The notes beneath the pieces were generated by a model. The model did not search any database and was not told the origin of the DNA. It worked only from the letters and a program-made list of their open reading frames with translations. A stretch of 64,000 nucleotides of DNA from assembly GCA_964035015.1 (NCBI GenBank), contig OZ035998.1, positions 41,064,531 through 41,128,530 on the forward strand. Reading direction: 5' to 3'. The position numbers and the translations under genes were made by a program. This stretch comes from Corallium rubrum. Taxonomy: Eukaryota > Cnidaria > Anthozoa > Scleralcyonacea > Coralliidae. Shown here piece after piece: positions 37,423 to 47,242 of this stretch (within the stretch, counting starts at the first letter, position 1; the number at the start of each line of letters is the position of its first letter).

Positions 37423-38171
37423 TACGTCGAAATATGTATTATCTATAAACAAACTCCGTGTACTGTTCAGTAAGCAAGTTGCTAAGCTGTGAAGATAAAA
37501 CTGCCTTAATTATTTATTTTGTCGGCTGGATATACCAAAATACAATGCGGTATTAATTACCTAATCGGCTAATAAAATATTCAAGTCTCCCAAAAAGTAT
37601 ATAACATTGTCTGCGAACTTGCGACATCGACATAATGGCGGGATATATACAAAAGGTGGGAAATAAAGTGGCACCACGATATCAGTATATAGCCGAACAA
37701 AAATTAATAATATTTTGTTTCAGTTGTAATTAACACTTTCGTTGTGAAATAATCTAGTATTTAATCTGCGACAAACGATTTGACTCGGGGAAAACCCACT
37801 CCATCATTGAGATACACTACAGTATTGTATGTGATCCTTATACATGTCCGGCGCGGTATAGATATATGAAAACTAGCTGTCAACTTTAAGCTTATTCGCA
37901 CACCTAATTGTTCAGGTTTATCAACAATCTTTATGCTCGAAAAAATGGAAGAAACGCGGTCAGGATGATTCATAATAAAAGCAAATAAAACGTTCACTGA
38001 CCAGAATAATTTATTGAAACGAGCTTTCGGCTACCAGACTGTAGCCTTCAACGGGTATGAGATTAATGGAAACAATTTAACATATATATTTACAATCGGA
38101 AGCTATAATTAGTTATGACGTGTGTGTGGTATGTGTTTGCGAAGAGCGTGTGTATATTAATTAGACGGCGT

Positions 38172-39383
38172 TTATTTCTTCGCGAGAAGAATGGCGTATT
38201 GCCCAGGAATCGGTTTAGAGTTATTGTCCGCTTCATTTGTCAAGGCGGTATGCCAAGACTCTAAAGTTTTTCGGTTTCGAAAATTGCCCTTGTCGATAAC
38301 TTTTCCATTTTCAAAATCAATCTTGTGGTCGTTTGTCCATGCGTGGTTGGCAATGTTTGAACCTTTCGTGTAGTTTTTCACGTTCCTGATATGCTCTTTC
38401 TTCCTTGTTGTAAAACTTCTCCCTGTTTCTCCGATGTAACTCCAATTGCACTCTTTGCATGGTATCCTGTAGACGACGTTCGGTTGTTCGTTAATCGGAT
38501 GTCTGTATTTTGGTGATCGAAATTCGTTTTCTAGTGTCGTCAAGGGCTTGTTGTAGACGTTGATGTCGTGCTTTCTTAGCGTTCTTGATAGCGCTTCTGT
38601 GAGGCCTCTGATGTAGGGAAGTACTGCGTATCCATTAGTTGTTGGAGGTGGGTCAACACGTCGGAAGAACATACCAACTAGATCTTCTGGGTCAGGTGTG
38701 GTTTCCTTGGTCTGCTTTTTTACCACTTCGTTGATGACTTTGTTGGGATAGCCATTTGCCTTCAATGCTGTAATCACCTGATTCAATTCGCGGGTTTTTC
38801 CTTCTTCGTGGTTTGGAATTCTTTTCGCTCGGTCTATCAAAGTTCTTGCTGCGCTAATTTTGTGCCTTTTGTCGTGGTGAGATTCGTAATCCAAGTATCG
38901 ATTCGTGTGCGTTGGTTTTCGGTAAACATCGATGGCTAGTGCATTGCCTTTTCTTGAAACTAAGGTGTCGAGAAAAGCAATACGCCCGTTGTCTTCTTCT
39001 TCGATGGTAAATGTTATGTCTGGGTCGATAGAATTCAAGGTGTTGTGGAAGGTTGCAACGGAATTTCTTTTTGTTATACAGAAACTGTCATCAACGTAGC
39101 GTTTCCATTTCTTAGGTGGTACTGGCGTACTTTCAATGGCCTCTTCTTCGATTACTTCCATGCAAATGTTGGCTACAATAGCACTTACGGGACTTCCCAT
39201 AGCACAACCATGAATCTGCTTGTAGACGGTGTCTTTGAACATAAAATAATTGTTGGATAAAATAAAACTCAAAAGACAAATGATATCGTCAATGTTAAGA
39301 TTTGTTCTGTTTGGTAGTGTTTCGTCATCTTCTAGTTTTTGGCGAATGTATGAACATGCTTTGTCGACAGGTATGGCGGTGAA
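38172..39383 (-). CDS. Penelope-like RT with GIY-YIG endonuclease, left copy, 5'-truncated
   Basis: Open from the truncation (frame starts FTAIPVDKACSYIRQK) to the stop at 38172. RT motifs GCAMGSPVSAIVANICME and active site YVDDSF, then AFLDTLVSRKG. The C-terminal GIY-YIG nuclease has VVYRIPC..CNWSYIGETGR, R..EH and N/H residues (SNIANHAWTNDHK). No frameshift in this copy. The fingers part of the RT is missing. Confidence 0.9.
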   Translation of the reverse strand, partial: FTAIPVDKACSYIRQKLEDDETLPNRTNLNIDDIICLLSFILSNNYFMFKDTVYKQIHGCAMGSPVSAIVANICMEVIEEEAIESTPVPPKKWKRYVDDSFCITKRNSVATFHNTLNSIDPDITFTIEEEDNGRIAFLDTLVSRKGNALAIDVYRKPTHTNRYLDYESHHDKRHKISAARTLIDRAKRIPNHEEGKTRELNQVITALKANGYPNKVINEVVKKQTKETTPDPEDLVGMFFRRVDPPPTTNGYAVLPYIRGLTEALSRTLRKHDINVYNKPLTTLENEFRSPKYRHPINEQPNVVYRIPCKECNWSYIGETGRSFTTRKKEHIRNVKNYTKGSNIANHAWTNDHKIDFENGKVIDKGNFRNRKTLESWHTALTNEADNNSKPIPGQYAILLAKK

Positions 39384-39385
39384 AA

Positions 39386-40440
39386 AAAGAAGACACCGTC
39401 TACAAGCAGCTGATTCATGGTTGTGCTATGGGAAGTCCCGTAAGTGCTATTGTAGCCAACATTTGCATGGAAGTAATCGAAGAAGAGGCCATTGAAAGTA
39501 CGCCAGTACCACCTAAGAAATGGAAACGCTACGTTGATGACAGTTTCTGTATAACAAAAAGAAATTCCGTTGCAACCTTCCACAACACCTTGAATTCTAT
39601 CGACCCAGACATAACATTTACCATCGAAGAAGAAGACAACGGGCGTATTGCTTTTCTCGACACCTTAGTTTCAAGAAAAGGCAATGCACTATAGCCATCG
39701 ATGTTTACCGAAAACCAACGCACACGAATCGATACTTGGATTACGAATCTCACCACGACAAAAGGCACAAAATTAGCGCAGCAAGAACTTTGATAGACCG
39801 AGCGAAAAGAATTCCAAACCACGAAGAAGGAAAAGCCCGCGAATTGAATCAGGTGATTACAGCATTGAAGGCAAATGGCTATCCCAACAAAGTCATCAAC
39901 GAAGTGGTAAAAAAGCAGACCAAGGAAACCACACCTGACCCAGAAGATCTAGTTGGTATGTTCTTCCGACGTGTTGACCCACCTCCAACAACTAACGGAT
40001 ACGCAGTACTTCCCTACATCAGAGGCCTCACAGAAGCGCTATCAAGAACGCTAAGAAAGCACGACATCAACGTCTACAACAAGCCCTTGACGACACTAGA
40101 AAACGAATTTCGATCACCAAAATACAGACATCCGATTAACGAACAACCGAACGTCGTCTACAGGATACCATGCAAAGAGTGCAATTGGAGTTACATCGGA
40201 GAAACAGGGAGAAGTTTTACAACAAGGAAGAAAGAGCATATCAGGAACGTGAAAAACTACACGAAAGGTTCAAACATTGCCAACCACAAGATTGATTTTG
40301 AAAATGGAAAAGTTATCGACAAGGGCAATTTTCGAAACCGAAAAACTTTAGAGTCTTGGCATACCGCCTTGACAAATGAAGCGGACAATAACTCTAAACC
40401 GATTCCTGGGCAATACGCCATTCTTCTCGCGAAGAAATAA
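39386..40440 (+). pseudogene. Penelope-like RT/GIY-YIG, right copy, shorter and frameshifted
   Basis: Starts at the DTVYKQ region and runs parallel to the left copy. A 2-bp insertion near 39691 (GCACTATAGCC against GCACTAGCC on the other copy) shifts the frame, and an in-frame deletion after SNIANH removes about six residues. The rest is almost identical to the left copy, so the pair arose recently. Confidence 0.88.
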
Positions 40441-40540
40441 ACGCCGTCTAATTAATATACACACGCTCTTCGCAAACACATACCACACATACGTCATAAC
40501 TAATTATTATAGCTTCCGATTGTAAATATATATGTTAAAT

Positions 40541-40600
40541 TGTTTCCATTAATCTCATACCCGTTGAAGGCTACAGTCTGGTAGCCGAAAGCTCGTTTCA
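40541..40600 (+). ncRNA. hammerhead-like core at the Penelope 3' end (degenerate)
   Basis: The hairpin GGCTAC-AGTCTG-GTAGCC is followed by GAAA and preceded by CCGTTGA, the layout of a hammerhead stem II between CUGANGA and GAAA, but two core bases differ (C for U4, U for A6). The mirror copy lies at about 38000-38060 on minus. Hammerhead ribozymes are known in terminal repeats of Penelope-like elements. Confidence 0.4.
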
Positions 40601-40653
40601 ATAAATTATTCTGGTCAGTGAACGTTTTATTTGCTTTTATTAATCTTTATGCT

Positions 40654-41780
40654 GTTTAAGCTGAGAAAATCGATTGGAAAATATATATGTAAATCAGGAC
40701 AGAATAACACCTGATTAAACATTCATTGCTTTTGAATTTTCTTTATGAATGATTAGAGCAGGTATATAAGGGTAGGGTAACATGCAGCGAAGGAATAAGA
40801 GTGAAGATATAAAGAGCAAGAAAAAGAGCAACTTCGAATCGCCACGAAGATTCTGATTCTGTTAGTCTAGCGTTTCGGAAATCGCATAGAAAATCGGACA
40901 CCTTCATGGGACAGTTCGCAGTCCACGTGCGTGCTGGCTCAAGTGAGTGTCGGCCGTGTATTGATGACGTTTACAAATACGGGTCAGCCTATATTTCGCA
41001 AGCCTCGACAGCCGCCATTTCCGATCGTGCATCGTGGGCATCGTATGTTGGCGAAACCTTGTGACCACTTTCATCAAACGAGGCTAATTACTCGGGCTAC
41101 CTGTGGTAGCCGAGTCTAGGTTTTGGTCCGGTTGTTGTTAGTGTTTTTTTGGGGTCGCGATATTGCCCCGACAGGCTTTGCGAAACTGAGACATGTGACA
41201 CTTCTGACGTCACAGCTCAAATGCTGTTTCATGATCGATGCCGGATTTTCATACAGGAATGGCGAGTTTTTTATTCTCCTGACGCCTTTGGTTGTGTTGT
41301 TCGAAACTTGTGAATTTGTGTTTTAATGATAAACACGCTCGCAATGCTTTTATACCATAGTAGACCTGGGTTGGTCCGCGATCTCGATAACCGTACGCTG
41401 AAAATGTGTAGTACTCGATCAACTCTCGATCAATGTGTTCTCGATCAATTTTATTTTTATACATGTGTTATTAATTAAATTGAACTGAAAAATGTTGCTC
41501 AAGTGCTGTAAATCAAAGATCAAAGAAACTTGATAAAGCCAACTTGCAAGTGAAAGGTAAACATGCTGTGTTTTACATCTTCTTTACATCATATGTCTTA
41601 CACCGAACTGACTTGTGTCTGTGAATGCTGTATGTAAATGTATTGAGGTTTAAACTGTATTAATATTTGTGGTTTGCTTCATTTTTGCTTGTATTGTTTA
41701 TTATTGATTTATTGTACTGATGTCTTGCAAATAAAAGTCGATGCTATTCAACAGTTTATACATTAATTTCATCAAGTGTG
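40654..41780. other. intergenic, old repeats
   Basis: 40654-40700 repeats the CTGAGAAAATCGATTGG block seen at 24720. 41090-41200 is an inverted copy of the 16370-16520 repeat (GGGGTCGCGATATTGCCCCG). No gene recognised. Confidence 0.5.
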
Positions 41781-41792
41781 TATTATTGTTTG

Positions 41793-42050
41793 GGTACACC
41801 AATATGGCCACCATTTCAATGTTTAGTTACACCAGTATGGCGGCCATTTCATTGTTTTGGTACACCAATATGGCTGCCATTTCATTGTTTTGGTACACCA
41901 GTATAGCCACACTATAGATTTCATTGTTTTGGTACACCAATATGGCCGATTGGCCACTATTTCATTGTTTTGGTACACCAGTATGGCCACTATTACATTG
42001 TTTTGGTACACCAATATGGCCGACTGGCCACTATTTCATTTATTACCAGG
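41793..42050. repeat. about 32-bp minisatellite of GGCCATATTGGTGTACC units
   Basis: About eight units of GTACACCAATATGGCC..CATTTCATTGTTTTG, amplified from the core of the GATCGTTTTCA MITE, with one longer variant carrying an extra GATTGGCCAC. Confidence 0.85.
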
Positions 42051-42059
42051 GTTAAGTCA

Positions 42060-42125
42060 CGTTGGCCTGAAAAACAGAGAAAAATCTTCTCGATGTTTCG
42101 AGCGAAGGCCCTTCGTTAGGAGAAA
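42060..42125 (-). ncRNA. hammerhead-like remnant
   Basis: On minus, CTAACGAAGGGCCTTCGCTC then GAAAC, matching the 59.8-kb motif but with A for the core G5. Probably the tail of a decayed Penelope-type element. Confidence 0.3.
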
Positions 42126-42521
42126 TTAGTAAACAACTCACATGTGGTCACGCGTATTTATAGCAGAGCTACAATGGGAATCACGTGAACACATGTAAGC
42201 CAATAAAAACAAAGTAAACAAATAAATTAATATGTAATTTTAGCCTGTGTGCAGGTGCTGACCCAATTTGTGGGTCAGCTACCTGCAAATAGGCAAAGAA
42301 ACAGGTTATAAATTACTATTTAAATCATCAGAAAAAGGTTAAGGAAAAGGTGTGGAATATGGTGGTGGAGTGAGCTAAATGAAAGAGAATCGCTCATTGA
42401 GGCTGTGAGGGTGAATGGTAACAAGTTTGTAAATGAGACGCATTTCTTGTTTACGACGAGTATCGTTACAACCTGTAATGGGCTGAATGGCACAGATTTT
42501 CATGTTGGAAAAGGAGTGGTT

Positions 42522-42715
42522 GGTACACCAGTATGGCCACTATTTCATTGTTTTGGTGCACCAGTATGGCCACTATTTCATTGTTTTGGTACACCAGTAT
42601 GGCCACCATTTAGATGTTTGGTACACCAGTAATGGCCACCATTTCAATGTTTTGGCAGACCAGTATGGCTGCCAAATCAATGTTTTGGTACACTAGTATA
42701 CCCACCATGACTTTT
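42522..42715. repeat. second GGCCATATTGG-type minisatellite
   Basis: About six diverged units (GGTACACCAGTATGGCCAC, CATTTCATTGTTTT), 470 bp from the first array and in the same orientation. Confidence 0.8.
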
Positions 42716-42849
42716 TCTATGATGAATATTCCACTACTACAGTCAATTGACTGAAAGTTGCATCAAATTCAACCATGAACTCCAAACAGCACTGCTGTTG
42801 TTATATTATTTTGCAAGGCGCTAGCCCACAGTAGCCCGAGTTCACACCT

Positions 42850-42985
42850 AGTGGGCGTCTTGTTTGAATATTCTTTTGTGAGCATTTTAATAAGTCTTTC
42901 TGGCCTCGTTATGAAGCAACGATTCTTTTGTATTGCAGACACACAAACGAAGCCAGAAAGGCTTATTAACATACACATAAAAGAA
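42850..42985. mobile_element. foldback element
   Basis: TTTGAATATTCTTTTGTG.. TCTGGCCTCGTT mirrors AACGAAGCCAGA.. CATAAAAGAATATTTAAA. Confidence 0.6.
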
Positions 42986-43385
42986 TATTTAAATTAATCA
43001 CCATTATTAAAGTGGTCTGACAGGGTATTGGAACATATGGGTTAATGGCCCGGCCTACACTGGAATTACTGCAGTGTCAAGCATTCTGGGACATCAAATG
43101 ATGAAATACAAACCGCGGTCAAGCGGTTTCTCTTGATAACCTTCTCTTGATGACCTTTCATCGGTTATACCACAGAAATATTAGATCTTTTCCTTTAGCA
43201 CTTTTTTAGTATCTTTTTTTACCGCGTTGTTATCTCACCTGCATGGTATTACAATATTATTTGTCTGCGGTTTTCGCTTATCGCCTTATTTTCCATGCAT
43301 CACTCGGATTTCTGTCACTTCTTCACTTTCTATTTGTGCCCATAGTTAAGCTATTTAACCTTTTACTGGGTTGTCATTACGCAAC

Positions 43386-43605
43386 TTTTACTCTGGCTAA
43401 CGCCAGACGATTTTACCGGCTCGTCAAGTGGAGACCTCCTGGCAATCTGCTGGTATATAAAGTGTTAAATACTATAACCTTTTACCAGGCATTGTTGCCA
43501 TTTGGCAACTTACTTTTGCTCTGGCTAACGCCAGACGATTTGCATGACCTCGGATCTAATTACTCGTCAAGTGGAGTCGTTGGAGACATCCTGGTAATCT
43601 GCCAT
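43386..43605 (+). repeat. CTGGCTAACGCCAGACG repeat, two copies
   Basis: Two blocks with CTCTGGCTAACGCCAGACGA, CGTCAAGTGGAG and CATCCTGG.AATCTGC. Generates an incidental 123-codon frame at 43243-43614. Confidence 0.55.
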
Positions 43606-43740
43606 GTACTTTAAAGCCTTCATATATGTATATTTATCACTGGTGATGTATACGTGTAGTAACGAAACGTTAGTAAATATTTTCAGAATTCTTCTGTGTT
43701 ATGGCTTTGTTTAAAGCAAAGAGCTGAACACTGGGTCTTC

Positions 43741-43882
43741 CATAATAAGCCATTTGCACGATGACGTAATTAAAATAGCGTTGGGTGACTACAACTACCA
43801 GGATGCTTTGCCAGTATCCCCCATTCACCGTAGCGTAGTCACAACGCTATTTTACGTCATCGATGCAAATGGCTCATTGCGA
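43741..43882. mobile_element. foldback MITE
   Basis: Arms CATTTGCACGATGACGTAAT.. AAAATAGCGTTG and CAACGCTATTTTACGTCATC..GCAAATGG, about 60 bp each. Confidence 0.75.
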
Positions 43883-44057
43883 CAATTTGTTTGCTATTAT
43901 ACGTCACATTTAATAACCGGCAGTTACTGTAAGCTGATGGGGTTTGATATAGGGCGGTAAGAAAAAGAGATTTAAGAAATACAAAATCCATAATTTAAAC
44001 CAAGAGTTTACTTACTTTAATCTCTGAAGCACTAGGCAACGTTTGCATGAGTTGAAC

Positions 44058-44575
44058 TATTTTTCTCTAATAAGTAACTTCTAAACTTGTAAAAGTCGAC
44101 CAGTATTAGCTGTGCCGAAGGGCAAAGTACAAAAACTGTGGCAAGAAATGCACCAACTGCAATTCCATGATTGTCATTGTCAAAGTCCAACACTTCGTAA
44201 ATAAACGAATCGCCGTCTCCGTTTGTTCCTCCGGCAGCCCAGTACTAGACTACAACGAAATGTACAATAAACAGTTGCAAAAGCTATGACGTACACGATA
44301 TGCAAAAGACGCACTCGTGGTATGCTCTATAAGCATCACAACCGTGTTAAGTGCATGAACCAAACCAATTTTTGGTACCAGGTTTGTTTCTCCATCAAAT
44401 TGCTGTCATTTTCTTCACTCTGAACATTGTCCACGTCTTCTTTTTGTGCGTGGTCGTCCGCTCCTTAAACTTTGTGGACAGGTATGACGAATAGGTAAGA
44501 CAAATAAACCATTTTGCAGATCTTTGTTGTACACCAAACATCAAGAGAAGCCGTGCCGACAACAACCATGCAAAT
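44058..44575 (-). pseudogene. rolling-stone-like exon-2 pseudogene
   Basis: On minus, decayed pieces of the paralogues' second exon in order: QRSAKWFICLT, KPGTKNWFG, YWAAGGTNGDG, FIYEVLDFDN and FYKFRSYLLEK. Frames shift between pieces, stops are present, and the segment for the middle membrane helices is partly deleted. No first exon was found upstream. It lies between genes A and B. Confidence 0.85.
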
Positions 44576-44856
44576 TAAACATTTTGACATCACACGTGCA
44601 TATTGAGTTATCGAAAAAAGTTATATATCTTGTGGAAATATAATTACTTGAAAATCTACATGTTTAGTGTTCTGGGCCAAACACACCCACATGCTTCCTT
44701 CGAATTAATTTAGTTTAACAATATCTATATTAAGATATATAACTCATTATGCATATGTGACGTCAAAATGTTTAATTTGCATATCAAATAAACTGAAATA
44801 TCCCAAGAATGAAGCAAGGAAACGAAAAACTACAAAAGATGTTACTCTATCATTTT

Positions 44857-45470
44857 AAAGGTCAACTAAACCTTTTGAAGTTATATTTTCTTCTGAAAGG
44901 ATTATCATCTAACTTAGGAAAAGTAAAGAAAAATATGAATTTCAATTCGAGGTAAAGCAAAGAATTTATCAGCGAAGCCTTCTTAGGTCCTCTTGAAGCA
45001 TGACCACGTTTCTAGGAGAATAGGTACTCCATTGTCTTTGACGTCACAACGGTAAAACCCACCAATCACCTTGTTGCTTGTTACCGGTATACAATACAAT
45101 ATAATACAATTTTATTTAAAGTGGTCAAGCAAAGAATTTATCAGCGAAGCCTTCTTAGGTCCTCTTGAAGCATGACCACGTTTCTAGGAGAATAGGTACT
45201 CCATTGTCTTTGACGTCACAACGGTAAAACCCACCAATCACCTTGTTGCTTGTTACCGGTATACAATACAATATAATACAATTTTATTTAAAGTGGTCAA
45301 GCAAAGAATTTATCAGCGAAGCCTTCTTAGGTCCTCTTGAAGCATGACCACGTTTCTAGGAGAATGGGTACTCCATTGTCTTTGACGTCATACCGGTAAA
45401 ACCCACCAAATCACCTTGTTGCTTGTTACTGGTATACAATACAATACAATTTTATTTAAAGTGGTCAAAT
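44857..45470. repeat. three 172-bp tandem units plus flank, dispersed family
   Basis: Units start near 44958, 45130 and 45302 (GCAAAGAATTTATCAGCGAA.. TTTATTTAAAGTGG). The first two look identical; the third has a few changes. The unit and its left flank (AAAGGTCAACTAAACCTTTT) recur inverted at 53085-53968. Confidence 0.85.
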
Positions 45471-45479
45471 GCGCTTAGC

Positions 45480-46470
45480 TAATCCAGCTAGTTTACAGGC
45501 ATGCCACTATTTAGATAAAAATATAATAACTACTATAAACTATAAAATACTAATCTATTATAAATTTTCAGAAATTTGTTCTATATAATAAATAATGTAA
45601 AGTATTTAATTTATTCATAGATAATACTGTGGCAATAGACACACCAGGCGGAAAACGTAATTTGAAAATAAATATTAATGCCGGAAACTCACGAAACCGG
45701 AAACGATGCCTGCACAACCCGCTATGGCAACCATGCACCTATAAGCAGCCAATGCGCCAATTAAACAATAGTGTAATATTACTTAAGTCAGCAGTGTGAT
45801 CCTAGCCATGTGGGACCACCAATCAGGCGATCAGCCGCTTACAAGTGTACAATTACCATACCAAGCTGCGCAAACACCGCCTCCGGCTTCGCAAGCTCCC
45901 CATCCAGTTCCCCCTCCACCATCCATGATTTATTTTACGTCCAAGTTTCGTATCAATTTGATATCCGGTATGACATCCAAGCTACTAGTATCAGTCTTTA
46001 TTTCGACGCGGTCGTCGTTCACACGAGTTCAGCAAAAGGAGCAAAAAATCAAACTTAGACAGTTCATACAAGTGGTAACGAGTGACTGATTTCAATCATT
46101 TCTTCGGTTTTAGATTGAACGTTTCCGACTTTAACGGAAAATAGAATAACCTGGAAACGTATAGTTGCCCTTTAAGCGTTCTTTCAAATAAGACAAACTT
46201 AATCAGTTTCTTTACATAGGCACTTAATTATAAATAATTTTGTGTCATATAACCTTACTATGCCAATTACGTATATGTGACTGTCACCATACTATCATTA
46301 CTATGTCCTTAATTAGCTGGCTTAGCAATGTGGTAACTGTATTAAATAAATAAAACAAACAGAAAGTTTTCCTCTTTAAAGTTGTTTTTCTCAATGTAAC
46401 AAAATGGCATGCACGATTACCAACGTTTCACGCAAGGTTTCTCAAAGAATATGTAAGCTATCCTCATTAA
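45480..46470. other. intergenic, no feature recognised
   Basis: Two overlapping short plus frames (about 45796-46089), one proline-rich (TPPPASQAPHPVPPPP), have no recognisable domain and no supporting splice partners. A small ATG frame at 46404 resembles gene C's first residues (MACT) by chance only. Confidence 0.4.
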
Positions 46471-46477
46471 ACTTAGC

Positions 46478-46562
46478 CTCCTTGAGCAGACCTTGTGAGG
46501 CGATTCCGTCACTCGAATGGAGTGATGGAAGCACCTCACAACGTCTGCTCAAGGAGGCTACA
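46478..46562. mobile_element. 86-bp perfect-type hairpin repeat
   Basis: TAGCCTCCTTGAGCAGAC.. and ..GTCTGCTCAAGGAGGCTA, with GTGAGGCGATTCCGTCACTC mirrored inside. Confidence 0.75.
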
Positions 46563-47158
46563 TTAAACTCAGATATTATAAAAGATGCATATAGCTTGGA
46601 GATGAACCAAAAGGATTGACTTCTGTTGCATTGTCATGAAATAAGCCCTCGACTTACAATCAACAATTGCTTTTGTCGTCCATATTGAAAAAGTTATTTC
46701 CTGATTATAGCTTCATCTCCTAGGTAACGTAATAGGTGTTTTAAAATTAAAACTTATTCCAGAATTCTATCATCATTTACTTCTCTAGCTTGTTATCATG
46801 TTTGAAATTGCACCCTTTTATCAATTTTCTCCTCACATTTTTAGTTGACATGTTTAATGCAAGAAATTTGTCTATACGTCACTCTATATCATAACGCCTT
46901 CATTGCAGGCTATAACTGTCAGCGCTGGCCAGCCTGCTGAAATACCACACGGCAAGCCATTTTACTGAATTTGATGATTTATAAATTACATCCTTCCTTT
47001 TTTCCTCGAGTTGGTCCATCATCTCGAGATTTTCGTGGGCAATCGAAGGACTTGAAGGACAGTGAATATTCGCTTTCAACCGACATATGACAGTATTTAT
47101 ACTATAGCGCAGTTTATAATTGTGCCACTGGTCGTTGCGTGACATATTTGTAACAAAT

Positions 47159-47242
47159 ATGTATGGTGTACTGAGGAGGGAGTTTGCATTAAAGAAATTA
47201 TCGCTAAACGTTGTAGACAGTCGTGTTTTGAAGGAATCTTGG
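47159..47242 (+). CDS. rolling-stone-like gene B exon 1
   Basis: Called by similarity to the first exons of A and C (RREFALKKLS, ending in ESW) and by the donor GTAAAT in the same phase. Confidence 0.82.

Larger units (their letters stand above)
37926..40653. mobile_element. Penelope-like element, two copies fused head to head
   Basis: A palindrome (37973-40642) of two near-identical copies with 5' ends meeting at about 39384-39388 and 3' ends outwards. The outer tips read TAATAAAAGCAAATAAAACG. The 12-mer AATCTTTATGCT occurs at 37926-37937 and 40642-40653, a likely target-site duplication; 35 bp of extra sequence sit between the left repeat and the palindrome. Both copies lack the N-terminal part of the RT, so neither is full length. 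Such partial and inverted arrangements are known for Penelope-like elements. Confidence 0.8.

Noticed and set aside
41793..42715. Repeated CCATATTGG as serum-response-factor or YY1 sites
   Set aside because: The motif comes from a MITE-derived minisatellite, and it has five rather than six A/T bases between CC and GG. No regulatory claim is justified.
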